Below, one piece after another: positions 1-8,767 of a stretch of DNA of 61,133 nt. Below the pieces are notes generated by a model. That model saw only the letters and a program-made list of their open reading frames with translations. It ran no database searches and was not told the origin of the DNA. Numbering within the stretch: position 1 is the first letter of the stretch; every line of letters begins with the position of its first letter. The stretch covers positions 1-61,133 of the forward strand of contig BPGC01000011.1 in NCBI GenBank assembly GCA_026002835.1. Reading direction: 5' to 3'. The DNA comes from Candidatus Nitrosocaldaceae archaeon. GTDB taxonomy: Archaea > Thermoproteota > Nitrososphaeria > Nitrososphaerales > Nitrosocaldaceae. Position numbers and translations under genes: made by a program.

Positions 1-28
1 TTTATTGCTAATTAGTGTAATATATGTA

Positions 29-238
29 ATGACACAGCATCTCCTACAGAAGAGGTTAGGTAAGAAAGACATGCATACATTATATGATAGTGCATTGAAG
101 AATCTTGAAAGATTATCAAATAAAGAATTATCAAATATTATTAAGGATGAAGATGTTAGTGAAGAACTTAGAGATAAAGCAAATGCAATATTATGGAAGA
201 GGTTAGACCCTCAAGATAGAGATACAGTGGAACTATAA
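29..238 (+). CDS. Small hypothetical protein (69 aa)
   Basis: Not recognised. The predicted protein is short, charged and probably all helical (LYDSALKNLERLSNKELSNI, then a KDEDVSEELRDKA helix), with no membrane segment, cysteine pair or nucleotide-binding motif. The frame continues upstream to a TTG at 5, but the ATG at 29 is preferred. Because the window opens here, a longer upstream start cannot be excluded. It lies 48 nt before the ATP synthase subunit I gene on the same strand and could share its transcript. It does not look like a missing ATPase subunit: it has no proteolipid hairpin and no subunit F fold signature. Confidence 0.5.
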   Translation: MTQHLLQKRLGKKDMHTLYDSALKNLERLSNKELSNIIKDEDVSEELRDKANAILWKRLDPQDRDTVEL

Positions 239-286
239 TTTTTTAGATGGAAACGTTTTAAAGATGCATTTAGATAACTTACTGGC

Positions 287-2410
287 GTGCCTGAAGCTAA
301 ACTATCAAAAGTTACTCTAATTATGCCTAGGAGTGAAGCATCTGAGGCTGTAAGTAAGATAAGCGAACTGGAATGGTTCCACCCAATCAAACAAGATTCT
401 AAATATACAAATCCAGATATCGCAGATCTATTATTAAGAGCCCAAAAGACTTTCCAATCTATAGATGATATAGTTAGAACTCTAGATATATCAGTTGAAG
501 TTGGAATAATGGAGACCATGTTCAAAGGTACTCCAAAATTTGATACAAAATTTACTATTGATAGCATAGAAGAGTTGGTTGATAAAATAGAATCTGAAGC
601 AAAACCAATAATAGATGAACTAACCTCAATAATAGAAGAGCATAATAAGGTTAAGAAGGAGTTAGATGAAAACTCTACATTATTAGAAGCGGTTAAAGTT
701 GTATCAAATATAAGTATACAATTGGACAAACTTAACAGATTCAAGCATTTCTATGCAGCTATGTTCGTTGTAGATACAAAAGATGTTGATGAGATTGTTA
801 GAAGTTTAGAAGGGATATCTGTAATAAGGATCCCATTAAATGAAGAGAACACAGCATTAATAACCATAGGAACTAAGGGGGATGCTGAGAAGATCATCAA
901 AGTATTAAGAAGTTTCGATAAACAACCTTTTACTATTCCACCTACTCTACCTCAAAAGCCTAGTGAAGCATTTGCATTATTATCAAATAAGGTTGAAGAT
1001 TTGAAGAAGAGAAAGGAAGAGTTGGAGGATACAATAACAAAATTGAAAGCTAATGTTAGAACTAAGATAACTTCGTTACATGAAGCTAGTAGAGTTGCAA
1101 AAGATGTTCTTGATATAATGCGTAAGCCTGCTGGAACCAAGAACTTTGCTGTAATACAAGGTTATGTTCCATCGAAGATGGAAGAGAAGTTGAGAAAGTT
1201 ATCGAAGAAGTGGGTATGTATAACCGAAGATCCAGATAGTAGCAATGAGCATAATAAAATACCAGTATTGCTTAACAATCCAACATATATAAAGACATTT
1301 GAGGCTGTTACTGAAACACAAGGCATACCAAAACATAAGGAGATAGACCCAACTCCAATTATAGCGTTTGTATGGCCTATATTCTATGGTTTGATGTTTG
1401 GAGACCTTGGACATGGTATACTATTATTCCTATTAGGTATGTTATTCCGGGTTAGAGGTTTAGGAAATCTTAGAAGATGGGGAACGTTAGTTGCTGCTAG
1501 TGGAGTTGGTTCAGCTGTAGCAGGTTTAGGAACTGGAGAGTTATTTGGTTTCCATATAGAAGAGTTTGGTATACTTTATGCTATATTTGCTCCATTGATA
1601 GACGCTCATATAATAGGTATAATGTCAGTAGCAGAGTTATCATTCGAACAAGTAGCAAGAGTATTAGAGATCTCGATAGCTGTTGGTATAGGACATATAG
1701 CTATGGCTTTCATCCTTAAGATAATCAAAGACTTTAAGGAAGGTAACAAGATTGAGGGAGGAATGGTAGGAATACCAACTTTGATAATGTATGGTGCAGT
1801 TGTATCATTGATCCTAGCAGCAATTGGTGCTGGCTATGATGTTATAGGTATGTTTGGTGTTACCGAGAGAGTTCATCACGAAGCAGTTCCATGGATCACA
1901 CCAATAGCTGGAGAATGGGCTAATGTTGAGGTTGTAGCAAAAGCTGCTGTACCAGTACTCTTTGCTTGTATGGCTATAATAATCATAGGACATGTGAAGG
2001 AAGAGAAGAGAATGAAGGAAGAGGGTAAACATGAGGAAGGTGCTGGTATGGTAGGAATAATCATGGAAGTTGTATTAATAAAATTGATAGAGATGTTATC
2101 AAATACAATAAGCTATAGCAGAATTGCGATTATGTTATTGGTGCATGTAATATTATTGGTTACTGTAAACCATGGATTTGAAGCCTTGATGGAAGGAGGT
2201 AATGCTGGAGGAGCAATAGTAATGCTAGTAGGAGGTAACATAGGTATAATGATGATCGAAGGATTGATAGTATACATACAGACAATTAGGCTTCACCTCT
2301 ACGAATGGTTTCCAAAGTGGTACGAAGGGAGTGGTATACCATTCAGAAAGATAGTACCACAGATGATATACTCTAGCATAACATGGAAGAGCATAGATAA
2401 AGATGAATAA
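287..2410 (+). CDS. atpI: V/A-type ATP synthase subunit I (a-type)
   Basis: Membrane-embedded stator subunit that carries the proton or sodium half-channels of the archaeal ATP synthase. The 707-residue length is usual for the family. Residues 1 to about 350 form the cytosolic arm with coiled-coil stretches (about 95-130 and 230-275). From about 355 come the membrane helices, starting at the conserved PIFYGLMFGDLGHG motif. R612 in SNTISYSR matches the position of the essential channel arginine, and R668 in QTIRLHLYEWF is the second conserved arginine region. The start is GTG; the ATG at 264 is out of frame. The gene is convergent with the subunit C gene (18 nt gap), while the other catalytic subunits lie about 25 kb away. 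Confidence 0.95.
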   Translation: MPEAKLSKVTLIMPRSEASEAVSKISELEWFHPIKQDSKYTNPDIADLLLRAQKTFQSIDDIVRTLDISVEVGIMETMFKGTPKFDTKFTIDSIEELVDKIESEAKPIIDELTSIIEEHNKVKKELDENSTLLEAVKVVSNISIQLDKLNRFKHFYAAMFVVDTKDVDEIVRSLEGISVIRIPLNEENTALITIGTKGDAEKIIKVLRSFDKQPFTIPPTLPQKPSEAFALLSNKVEDLKKRKEELEDTITKLKANVRTKITSLHEASRVAKDVLDIMRKPAGTKNFAVIQGYVPSKMEEKLRKLSKKWVCITEDPDSSNEHNKIPVLLNNPTYIKTFEAVTETQGIPKHKEIDPTPIIAFVWPIFYGLMFGDLGHGILLFLLGMLFRVRGLGNLRRWGTLVAASGVGSAVAGLGTGELFGFHIEEFGILYAIFAPLIDAHIIGIMSVAELSFEQVARVLEISIAVGIGHIAMAFILKIIKDFKEGNKIEGGMVGIPTLIMYGAVVSLILAAIGAGYDVIGMFGVTERVHHEAVPWITPIAGEWANVEVVAKAAVPVLFACMAIIIIGHVKEEKRMKEEGKHEEGAGMVGIIMEVVLIKLIEMLSNTISYSRIAIMLLVHVILLVTVNHGFEALMEGGNAGGAIVMLVGGNIGIMMIEGLIVYIQTIRLHLYEWFPKWYEGSGIPFRKIVPQMIYSSITWKSIDKDE

Positions 2411-2428
2411 TTTTTATTAATAAAATAA

Positions 2429-3478
2429 TCAAGTTCTTAATATTATCAATCTTTGCATTATAACATCTGTAGGTATCTTCTGTTCTACACCAGTAGCTAT
2501 CGCTGCTAGATTTCTAATCTCTATACTCTTAAGTTTGAGCGCTGCTAAAATATTTGCTTCTCTAAACGGTTTTAAGTACGTTGCTAGATACTCTTTCAAT
2601 AACATAGCATCAAACGCTTCTTCTATACCAGTTATAGCAGCTATATCATCAACTGCTTGTTGAGTAACTAAATCTCGATAAGGTGTGTTTGATAAGACTG
2701 CTAGTGCTTCTTGTATGTTATAAGCACTGATCATCTTCTGCATTGTATCTTTGCTTAATGATGGAGATCTTCCAACTACTAGACCTTGTATCTGTTCTTC
2801 TTTAAGGTTCCAGAACTTTCCTCTTAATATACTTAATATATTATAAGCATCTAACTCTCTCATAACCATACTCTTTGCTTCTTGTTCAGCATTTCTTATT
2901 GCATTATATAATTTGTTATAAAATGCATGATCTAGATAAGTATCAAACGCTTGTATATCATTCCTTTCTCTATAAACTCTAACAGCCTCTTGTGCGTCTT
3001 TACCAAACTCTGTTTGTTGTAGACTTGCTACTGCTTCATCTAGATCTCTAGTTACCAATGCCCTAACTATTATATCTCTTTTACCCATGATCTCTTCTGC
3101 TCTTAGATTGAGTTTATCTCTAATCTCTTCTTCAGTCTTATTCAATGCTTTACTCTTAAGTATGAGTTTAAGGTTCCATACCATATATCTTATGAAATAT
3201 GCTGGAACTAGATCTGAATTTGCTGCTACTTTATTCATCATTGCATGATAATTTATTAGATCTGTCTTTAATGCTAGTTCTATTGCTTGAGCTGTGTATG
3301 GTTTCTGAACCTGAGATGCTGGTTCTAGATACCTAGTATTCTTCAACCTTGTTATGAATTCATCAAGATCTCTAGACTCTGCTAATGTTTGGTAATCATC
3401 TTTAGTTAATAACACACCTCTAAGGCTGAATGATTTTACTGTTCCAAATATCCTATTCTGTAAACTTATCTTGCCCAA
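2429..3478 (-). CDS. atpC: V/A-type ATP synthase subunit C (d-type)
   Basis: Central-stalk subunit that links the rotor to the c-ring in the archaeal ATP synthase. The protein has 349 residues and is almost entirely helical, with the three-fold helical repeat typical of V-type subunit d/C (ARGxxLT-like N-terminus FSLRGVLLTKDDY, C-terminal ATYLKPFREANILAALKLKS). The start codon is TTG; a TTAAAATT box lies about 30 nt upstream. It is transcribed towards atpI. A 73-bp internal segment of this gene (3245-3317) is repeated at 4266-4338 with one mismatch, so the gene was once partly duplicated; this copy itself is intact. Confidence 0.93.
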   Translation of the reverse strand: MGKISLQNRIFGTVKSFSLRGVLLTKDDYQTLAESRDLDEFITRLKNTRYLEPASQVQKPYTAQAIELALKTDLINYHAMMNKVAANSDLVPAYFIRYMVWNLKLILKSKALNKTEEEIRDKLNLRAEEIMGKRDIIVRALVTRDLDEAVASLQQTEFGKDAQEAVRVYRERNDIQAFDTYLDHAFYNKLYNAIRNAEQEAKSMVMRELDAYNILSILRGKFWNLKEEQIQGLVVGRSPSLSKDTMQKMISAYNIQEALAVLSNTPYRDLVTQQAVDDIAAITGIEEAFDAMLLKEYLATYLKPFREANILAALKLKSIEIRNLAAIATGVEQKIPTDVIMQRLIILRT

Positions 3479-3670
3479 TGTGTTAGATGTATATAGATAG
3501 GAATTTTAACCTTATGATTCATGATGTCTTCTCATATACAAAATAGTAGCATTAGATATATGGGAATAGATTCTATAGATCTCATTATTAATTGTATTTA
3601 TATCTGAAATATTCTAGATTGTTATATGTTAGACAAACATTAATCTATACATGAATTTATTAATAGAAAT

Positions 3671-3949
3671 ATGAAAGTGTTAGGAATAGGAATTGTATTA
3701 TTTCTTGTTATGTTTATTAACGCATGTGCTAATCAAACTGGTTCCAATGAAACAGAATCAAGAGTTATAACTGATAATGAGTTATACAATAGATACTTGC
3801 CATTGTTAGCTATAATTATTACAATATTCATTATAATAATCTCTATCTACATAAAAATTAGAAAAGTTGATACCAAATCGAGTTTTGATAATTTACAATT
3901 TAATGATTTAGAGAATGTATCTAATAATATACAAAATTTGGAATACTAG
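3671..3949 (+). CDS. Small membrane protein, possible lipoprotein
   Basis: Not recognised. The 92 residues start with a signal-like hydrophobic segment (GIGIVLFLVMFINA) followed by a cysteine at residue 19 that could be a lipobox (INAC). A short polar loop, a second strong membrane helix (YLPLLAIIITIFIIIISIYI) and an Asn-rich tail follow. The expected topology is a small loop outside the cell, one helix, and a short cytoplasmic tail. It sits in the decayed interval between atpC and the copied atpC fragment, so it may be a remnant of something larger rather than a complete gene. Confidence 0.4.
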   Translation: MKVLGIGIVLFLVMFINACANQTGSNETESRVITDNELYNRYLPLLAIIITIFIIIISIYIKIRKVDTKSSFDNLQFNDLENVSNNIQNLEY

Positions 3950-4265
3950 TTTCATTCATAGCCGTTCAAATAGATAAGATATCTCTAGACTTCATTTATT
4001 ACATGGATCTTTAATATTTGCAGTTATTTTCAGAGGTGGTATATATCTATATAATTAAGTTTAAATCTCAAAAAGAGTATACTTATGCATTAGATCATGT
4101 TCATAGGTTTTATTTTGAGGCAATAGTCATATTGTTACTATCATTGGCTTTTACTCCCTTTTTGTCGATTAAAGATGATATTAAAATGGAATTAATAGAT
4201 ATAAACAATGTTGAGCAACCATTATCTTTTACAATGTTTATATTTATTATTTATTATTTGATATA
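3950..4265 (+). other. AT-rich interval with a possible exported-protein remnant
   Basis: No intact gene is convincing here. One frame stays open from a TTG at 4018 to 4266 and contains a signal-like hydrophobic run (FEAIVILLLSLAFTPFLS) followed by IKMELIDINN. That resembles the beginning of an exported beta-domain protein like the one at 32387, but it collapses into hydrophobic low-complexity sequence right at the junction with the copied atpC fragment. The best reading is the 5' end of an exported-protein gene truncated by rearrangement. Confidence 0.3.
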
Positions 4266-4362
4266 ATGATAATTTATTAGATCTGTCTTTAATGCTAGTT
4301 CTATTGCTTGAGCTGTATATGGTTTCTGAACCTGAGATAATATATAGATTAGGAATTTTAAT
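4266..4362 (-). pseudogene. Copied fragment of atpC plus its upstream region
   Basis: Bases 4266-4338 match 3245-3317, inside atpC, at 72 of 73 positions in the same orientation. The sequence directly after it (about 4340-4362, core TATAGATTAGGAATTTTAA) resembles the region just upstream of atpC near 3489-3510. About 170 bp between the two matching parts are missing. It therefore looks like a relic of a direct duplication of the 5' end of atpC with an internal deletion. It encodes nothing by itself. Confidence 0.8.
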
Positions 4363-4463
4363 ATTCTCATTCTATCATTTAGATATAAGAATTTAACATA
4401 ACTTACCTACTCTCACTAGTGATAAAACGTTTATAACTCATAACTAATGCATTAATCAATAAG

Positions 4464-5054
4464 ATGAGTAGCGAAGAGATAAGCGAGAAAGATGTAGTTG
4501 CAGTACAGATACTAGAGCAAGCTGGAGTCGATGTCAAGAAGTTATTAGATCTATTGATTGCTGGTGTAGGAGCAGAGTTTACTACATATTATTACTACAC
4601 AATCCTAAGGATGCATTGCACAGGTTTAGAGGGTGAAGGTATAAAGGAGATAGTAGAAGATGCTAGAATTGAAGATAGAAACCATTTTGAAGCCATGACT
4701 CCTAGAATATACGAGTTAGGAGGAAGACTTCCAAGAGATATAAGAGAGTTGGCAGATAAGGCTGGATGCCCAGATGCTTATCTTCCAGAGAACTGGAAGG
4801 ATATAAAGGAGATATTGAAAGTATTACTAGCAGCAGAACAGTGTGCAATAAAGTCATGGGCTGCAGTATGTGAGATGACATTTGGAAAAGATCCAAGGAC
4901 TTATGATATAGCACAAAGGATCATGCAAGAAGAGATCGAGCATGAAGCATGGTTCCTAGAGCTATTGTATGGAAGACCATCGGCACACTTTAGAAGAAGG
5001 TTCATAGGAGAGTCTCCTCATGCTGGGCAGCACATAAGAACTATTAATGGTTAA
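4464..5054 (+). CDS. Dps-like ferritin family protein (DPSL type)
   Basis: Ferritin-like four-helix di-iron protein, expected to oxidise and store iron and detoxify peroxide in the cytoplasm. Visible metal-site candidates are E38, the E70/D71-H74 cluster (EDRNHFE), E125 and the E157-xx-H160 motif ([10 protein letters not shown]). The cysteines C102 (AGCPDAY) and C127 (EQCAIKSW) fit the Dps-like subfamily that carries a cysteine pair next to the iron site. Length is 196 residues. A TTTATAA box about 30 nt before the ATG suggests a leaderless transcript. The Rieske gene follows after 39 nt, so the pair may be a redox or iron-stress unit. Exact substrate use is inferred from the family. Confidence 0.88.
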   Translation: MSSEEISEKDVVAVQILEQAGVDVKKLLDLLIAGVGAEFTTYYYYTILRMHCTGLEGEGIKEIVEDARIEDRNHFEAMTPRIYELGGRLPRDIRELADKAGCPDAYLPENWKDIKEILKVLLAAEQCAIKSWAAVCEMTFGKDPRTYDIAQRIMQEEIEHEAWFLELLYGRPSAHFRRRFIGESPHAGQHIRTING

Positions 5055-5093
5055 CCCCTAAAATTTTTATTACCAATTCAAAATATTCTTATC

Positions 5094-5432
5094 ATGTCAT
5101 TACATAAAGTATGTAAAGTTGATGATATTAAAGAAGAATCTATGATTCTAGTATGTGTAGATAAGAGAGAGGTTATAATAGCGAAACATAAAGGAAAGAT
5201 AATATCTTTTGATCCATTCTGCCCTCATAGATATGCTTATCTTCATAGAGGATGGTTTAATGATAATAATATAGTATGTCCTTTACATAAGTTTGAGTTT
5301 GATCTAGATACTGGTAAGTTAGTAAAGATACCAGATGAGTATAAAGAACAGAGAGAAGCATGGAAGGCTAGTGGTGATCTTAAATTTTATTATTGTGTAA
5401 TAAAAGATGGATGTGTTTATATTAAGATTTAG
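5094..5432 (+). CDS. Rieske [2Fe-2S] ferredoxin-like protein
   Basis: Small soluble Rieske-type iron-sulfur protein. The two cluster motifs are C43-P-H45 (FCPHRYAYLHRG) and C62-P-L-H65 (VCPLHKFEFD), which supply two Cys and two His ligands. The 112-residue length, the lack of a signal or membrane helix, and the lack of a fused oxygenase domain suggest a free electron carrier, as in ferredoxins feeding Rieske oxygenases or reductases, rather than a bc1 subunit. The partner enzyme is not in the window. The gene lies downstream of the ferritin-like gene on the same strand and overlaps the convergent zinc-ribbon gene by 4 nt. Confidence 0.9.
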   Translation: MSLHKVCKVDDIKEESMILVCVDKREVIIAKHKGKIISFDPFCPHRYAYLHRGWFNDNNIVCPLHKFEFDLDTGKLVKIPDEYKEQREAWKASGDLKFYYCVIKDGCVYIKI

Positions 5433-5584
5433 ATCTTATCAGCTAATACATTAAATTCGCTTGTTAATAATGCATTACAACTTGGGCATCTTCTGCTATT
5501 CTTTAACACATCTCTAACAGCTCTAAGGATCTTCATCCTATAGATTACATAATTGCACTTGCTACATATAACCTCAACATGCAT
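5429..5584 (-). CDS. Zinc-ribbon mini-protein (51 aa)
   Basis: A short reading frame beginning MHVEVICSKCNYVIYRMKI and ending about residue 51. Two CxxC knuckles (C7-C10 and C33-C36, RRCPSCN) are spaced as in a zinc ribbon. The stop overlaps the end of the Rieske gene by 4 nt and the start is ATG. Function is not known; such ribbons occur in many thaumarchaeal small proteins that bind RNA, DNA or partner proteins. The intact double CxxC pattern in a tight intergenic slot argues that it is a real gene. Confidence 0.7.
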   Translation of the reverse strand: MHVEVICSKCNYVIYRMKILRAVRDVLKNSRRCPSCNALLTSEFNVLADKI

Positions 5585-5653
5585 ATGAGCAATAATAATC
5601 AACTTGTATAAAAGAATCTTCTATAATAAAAATTAACTTTGTAATAAAAATAG

Positions 5654-6016
5654 TTATGCTTTTGCCAATACTATTCCTCTCTGATCATAGCCTATAATCT
5701 TTACCTTACTATTCAATGGTAGGTCTGCTGGAGTCTTTATACCTTCTAGAAAGCCAGAAGCTCTAACATTAGCATCTTCTAACTCGAATATTACCCATGC
5801 ATATGGAACATACTCTTCATATCCTTCTGGCGCTACATTTAAGATTGTATAAGTTGCTACTCTTCCCTCTCCTCTCAATTCTATATGTTCTAACTCATCT
5901 GAGTTACATTTTAAACAGTATAATATAGTTGCTAACTGTATATTATTACACTTTTTGCATTTAGCAGCTAATACCTTTCCTTCCCTTGCCTTCTCGATAA
6001 ATTTATCGTTGATCAT
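5654..6016 (-). CDS. Zn-ribbon/OB-fold protein, thiolase partner (DUF35 type)
   Basis: An acyl-CoA-binding accessory protein that forms a complex with SCP2-type thiolases. Four cysteines (CKKCNN and YCLKCN) form an N-terminal rubredoxin-like zinc ribbon. An OB-fold follows (GRVATYTILNVAPEGYEEY, YAWVIFELEDANVRASGF, KVKIIGYDQRG). The start is the ATG at 6016 (MINDKF), one nucleotide after the thiolase stop; a longer upstream frame only overlaps the thiolase. This order and tight coupling are typical of thiolase/DUF35 pairs. Length is 120 residues. Confidence 0.9.
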   Translation of the reverse strand: MINDKFIEKAREGKVLAAKCKKCNNIQLATILYCLKCNSDELEHIELRGEGRVATYTILNVAPEGYEEYVPYAWVIFELEDANVRASGFLEGIKTPADLPLNSKVKIIGYDQRGIVLAKA

Positions 6017-6017
6017 A

Positions 6018-7172
6018 TCAAACACTTCTGAATATATGCACTGCGCAACTAGCTCCAGTTGCACCAAAGTTATGAGTTAATGCTATCTTTGCATCTTTTA
6101 CTTGTCTTTCTCCTGCTTTATGCAATAATTGTTCATAAACCTCGACTACTTGTCCAATACCAGTTGCTCCTATTGGATGGCCTTTAGACTTTAAGCCCCC
6201 AGACGGATTTATGCTTATCTCTGAATTTAATCTTGTCAAGCCTTCTCTAACCGCTTCTGCTCCTTTGCCCTTCTCAAAGAAGCCTAGATCTTCTATATCC
6301 ACAATCTCTGCTATTGTAAAACAGTCATGAACCTCGGCTAGATCTATATCCTTTGGAGTTAACCCAGCTTGTTTATATGCTTGTTGAGCTGCTGCTCTAG
6401 TGCTTGGTATTGTAGTTAGATCTTCCCTATTCTGTAAGGCTGCTGGAGATGCTCCTCTCCCAGAACCTATAACTTCGATATATTCTCCACCATGCTTCTT
6501 TGCAAACTCTTCGCTTGCTAGGATTACTGCACTAGCTCCATCAGAGAATGGACAACAATCTAATAATTTTAATGGACTTGCTACTACTGGAGAGTTCAAT
6601 ACATCATCTACCGTGATCTTCTTCCTAACATGAGCCTTTGGATTCAATATACCATTCTCATGATTCTTTACAGCTACCATTGCTAGATCTTCCTCGCTTG
6701 CCTTGTATTTTGCTAGATAAGCTCTAGCCATTGAAGCAAATAACCCTGGGAATGATGCTCCACAACCTCCTTCATAGAAAAAGTCTGAGCAGTATGAGAA
6801 TAATGTTGTAGATCTAGTAGTTCCAGTATGAGTTACTTTCTCTACTCCAACAGCTAAAACTACATCATAAAATCCAGCTGCCACATTTGCTACTGCTTCT
6901 CTAAATGCTATTGAGCCAGAACCGCAAGCTGATTCTACAGTCAAACCTGGAACATGTGGAATTCCAAGATTTGTCATTACAACTGGCGCTAAATGCACTT
7001 GTTTATCTGCAACACCAAATACGTTTGATATAAACCCGTATTGGATATCTTTTGGTTCAAGGTTTGCTGATTTTATTGCATCTCTAGCAGCGCTTAATGC
7101 AAGTTCAACTATATTATCTTTAGCCTTACCATATTTTGTGCTTCCTGCTCCTATTACACATACTTTATTCAT
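6018..7172 (-). CDS. Acetyl-CoA acetyltransferase (SCP2/SCPx-type thiolase)
   Basis: Thiolase that joins two acetyl-CoA or cleaves 3-ketoacyl-CoA. In thaumarchaea, enzymes of this type serve the end of the 3-hydroxypropionate/4-hydroxybutyrate carbon fixation cycle or related CoA metabolism. The nucleophilic cysteine sits in VESACGSGS, and the other active-site motifs are HDCFTIAE and GHPIGATG. The frame opens at 7193, but that ATG lies inside a TATA-like element (TTTATATATG at 7200-7191). The ATG at 7172 (MNKVCVIGAG) is about 27 nt downstream and fits both the family N-terminus and a leaderless start. The DUF35 partner follows directly. Role in the cycle is inferred. Confidence 0.9.
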   Translation of the reverse strand: MNKVCVIGAGSTKYGKAKDNIVELALSAARDAIKSANLEPKDIQYGFISNVFGVADKQVHLAPVVMTNLGIPHVPGLTVESACGSGSIAFREAVANVAAGFYDVVLAVGVEKVTHTGTTRSTTLFSYCSDFFYEGGCGASFPGLFASMARAYLAKYKASEEDLAMVAVKNHENGILNPKAHVRKKITVDDVLNSPVVASPLKLLDCCPFSDGASAVILASEEFAKKHGGEYIEVIGSGRGASPAALQNREDLTTIPSTRAAAQQAYKQAGLTPKDIDLAEVHDCFTIAEIVDIEDLGFFEKGKGAEAVREGLTRLNSEISINPSGGLKSKGHPIGATGIGQVVEVYEQLLHKAGERQVKDAKIALTHNFGATGASCAVHIFRSV

Positions 7173-7189
7173 ATCATAAGCAGAGTGCA

Positions 7190-7200
7190 TCATATATAAA
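7190..7200 (-). promoter_or_regulatory. TATA-like box of the thiolase operon
   Basis: TTTATATATG read on the minus strand, ending about 20 nt before the ATG at 7172. The position is right for an archaeal TATA box with a leaderless transcript. It also rules out the ATG at 7193, which lies inside the box. Confidence 0.6.
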
Positions 7201-7266
7201 AAACTTGTTAAAGTCTATTGATGAATTTGCAGTAACTATTTAAACTTAATTTAATAATATAATTTG

Positions 7267-8132
7267 ATGATAAATGCCTATTATTACCATTATTGCTATC
7301 ATTTCAAATAGCATATGGAATATCGTTAGATGCTAGTATCTATCCAGAATATAATCTTGTTAGCGGATATATTGGCACAAATTCAAGCGCTATGCTTAGT
7401 TCAACACAATATGTAATAATAAATAATACTAATATTGATAATCATAATATTCATTTTAAAGGTTATTCTGAGGATCTGCAGGATCTCAAATGATACAATA
7501 CATTCTAATGTAAAAGATCTTATAATTGAATATAATGCTAATGTAACAAATAACGGTAACAATACTATGATTTGGCATAAAATAACTCTATTTATGAATA
7601 TTACAGAAATAATAGATAAAGATGATATAGGTTACTATTATAACAATTATACTATAGATCGAGTAAATTTGTTATTGATGAACCTGTAATAATAAATACA
7701 GATATTGGTAATATAGATATTAATCATAAAGCTTACTTCGGATTTATGGTATAAAAGATGTTATAGATAAACCATTACTAAGTATAGAAGAGAAGATGGA
7801 ATCATGGAAGCGATATATACAAGCTAATGGCTGTATAGTATCAACATACAAGTTCTCAAAAAATCCATGAATAGTTGTATAAATTTTGTTGTGTTAGAGT
7901 ATAATGATAATAATGTAAACTATGATGATATAATACTTGTAGAAGATGGTATAGATGCTAAGATGCGGGTTGCATATAATCATGATATTGATATCGAAAT
8001 TGATGATAACCTTCGAATCGTTATAGATTAGATTATCCAGAAAATAATTTAATATTCATTATAATAACAGTGATAACAACTACTATATTTGGGATTATAG
8101 CAATTATGCTAATTAAACATTATAAAACCTGA
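7267..8132 (+). pseudogene. Decayed gene for an exported, membrane-anchored protein
   Basis: Six in-frame pieces on one strand read as a single ancestral protein of about 285 residues. One missing A near 7272 would restore a signal peptide (MIKCLLLPLLLSFQIAYG). Next come Asn/Thr-rich extracellular sequence (SSTQYVIINNTNIDNHN), then after a shift IEYNANVTNNGNNTMIWH, then FVIDEPVIINTDIGNIDIN, then LSIEEKMESWKRYIQANG, then INFVVLEYNDN, and finally a C-terminal membrane anchor (LIFIIITVITTTIFGIIAI) with a short basic tail. At least five frameshifts separate the pieces. The end overlaps the convergent arfC stop. The family is not recognised. Confidence 0.8.
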
Positions 8133-8767
8133 TATCTTAGTATAACTTCATCATCTATTTTATCTATACTCTTTAATGATAACTTTATTCCTTCTTCTAT
8201 CTTCTCAAACCCTTCTCCTTCTACTAGAGTTATAGCATCTCTGCCTCCTACTATTACTGGCTCGATAGTAACAATAACCTCATCTATCAATCTATTAGCA
8301 AACATACTCCAATTCAACTCTCCTCCACCTTCTAATAATACCTTCCTTATACCTCTTGCATATAGTATATGCATAAGATTCTTTAGATCCACTCTATCTC
8401 TACCAGATATTATAACATCTGCATAACTCTTTAATTCTTTAATTCTATCCTTCCCTTTCTCAGATATAACTACTATGTTCTTTACATCATTATCCCTCAT
8501 TATCTTCGAATTTATATCAATTCTAGCATTGCTATCTATAACTATCCTTATAGGTTTACCATTGTAGCCATATCTTACTGTAAGTAAAGGATTATCTCTA
8601 ATTACTGTATTTATACCAACCATTATAGCATCAACTTTACTCCTAAGATAATGAACTCTAGTAAGATCTTTCTCAGATGATAGTTTAGAATCATAAGTTT
8701 TAGTTGCAATCTTACCATCTAGACTCATAGCTGCATTAAGTATAACATATGGCTTATAATTCTCCAT
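8120..8767 (-). CDS. arfC: Diaminohydroxyphosphoribosylamino-pyrimidine reductase (RibD C-terminal type)
   Basis: NADPH-dependent reductase that turns the ribosyl side chain of 2,5-diamino-6-ribosylaminopyrimidinone phosphate into ribityl, early in archaeal riboflavin synthesis. The N-terminus YVILNAAMSLDGKIAT and the core VDAIMVGINTVIRDNPLLTVR are family hallmarks. A substrate/NADPH glycine motif appears as KVLLEGGGELNWSMF. The 215-residue length fits the stand-alone archaeal/fungal (RIB7-like) reductase with no fused deaminase. It is the last gene of the riboflavin operon and overlaps the amidohydrolase gene by 14 nt, so the two are probably translationally coupled. Confidence 0.92.
   Translation of the reverse strand: MENYKPYVILNAAMSLDGKIATKTYDSKLSSEKDLTRVHYLRSKVDAIMVGINTVIRDNPLLTVRYGYNGKPIRIVIDSNARIDINSKIMRDNDVKNIVVISEKGKDRIKELKSYADVIISGRDRVDLKNLMHILYARGIRKVLLEGGGELNWSMFANRLIDEVIVTIEPVIVGGRDAITLVEGEGFEKIEEGIKLSLKSIDKIDDEVILRYQVL

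Noticed and set aside
4018..4266. An 82-codon open frame as an intact gene
   Set aside because: It has only a TTG start, ends at the junction with the copied atpC fragment and turns into low-complexity hydrophobic sequence; kept only as a remnant.
7173..7193. Seven-residue extension of the thiolase
   Set aside because: The ATG at 7193 lies inside the TATA-like box; the ATG at 7172 fits both promoter spacing and the family.
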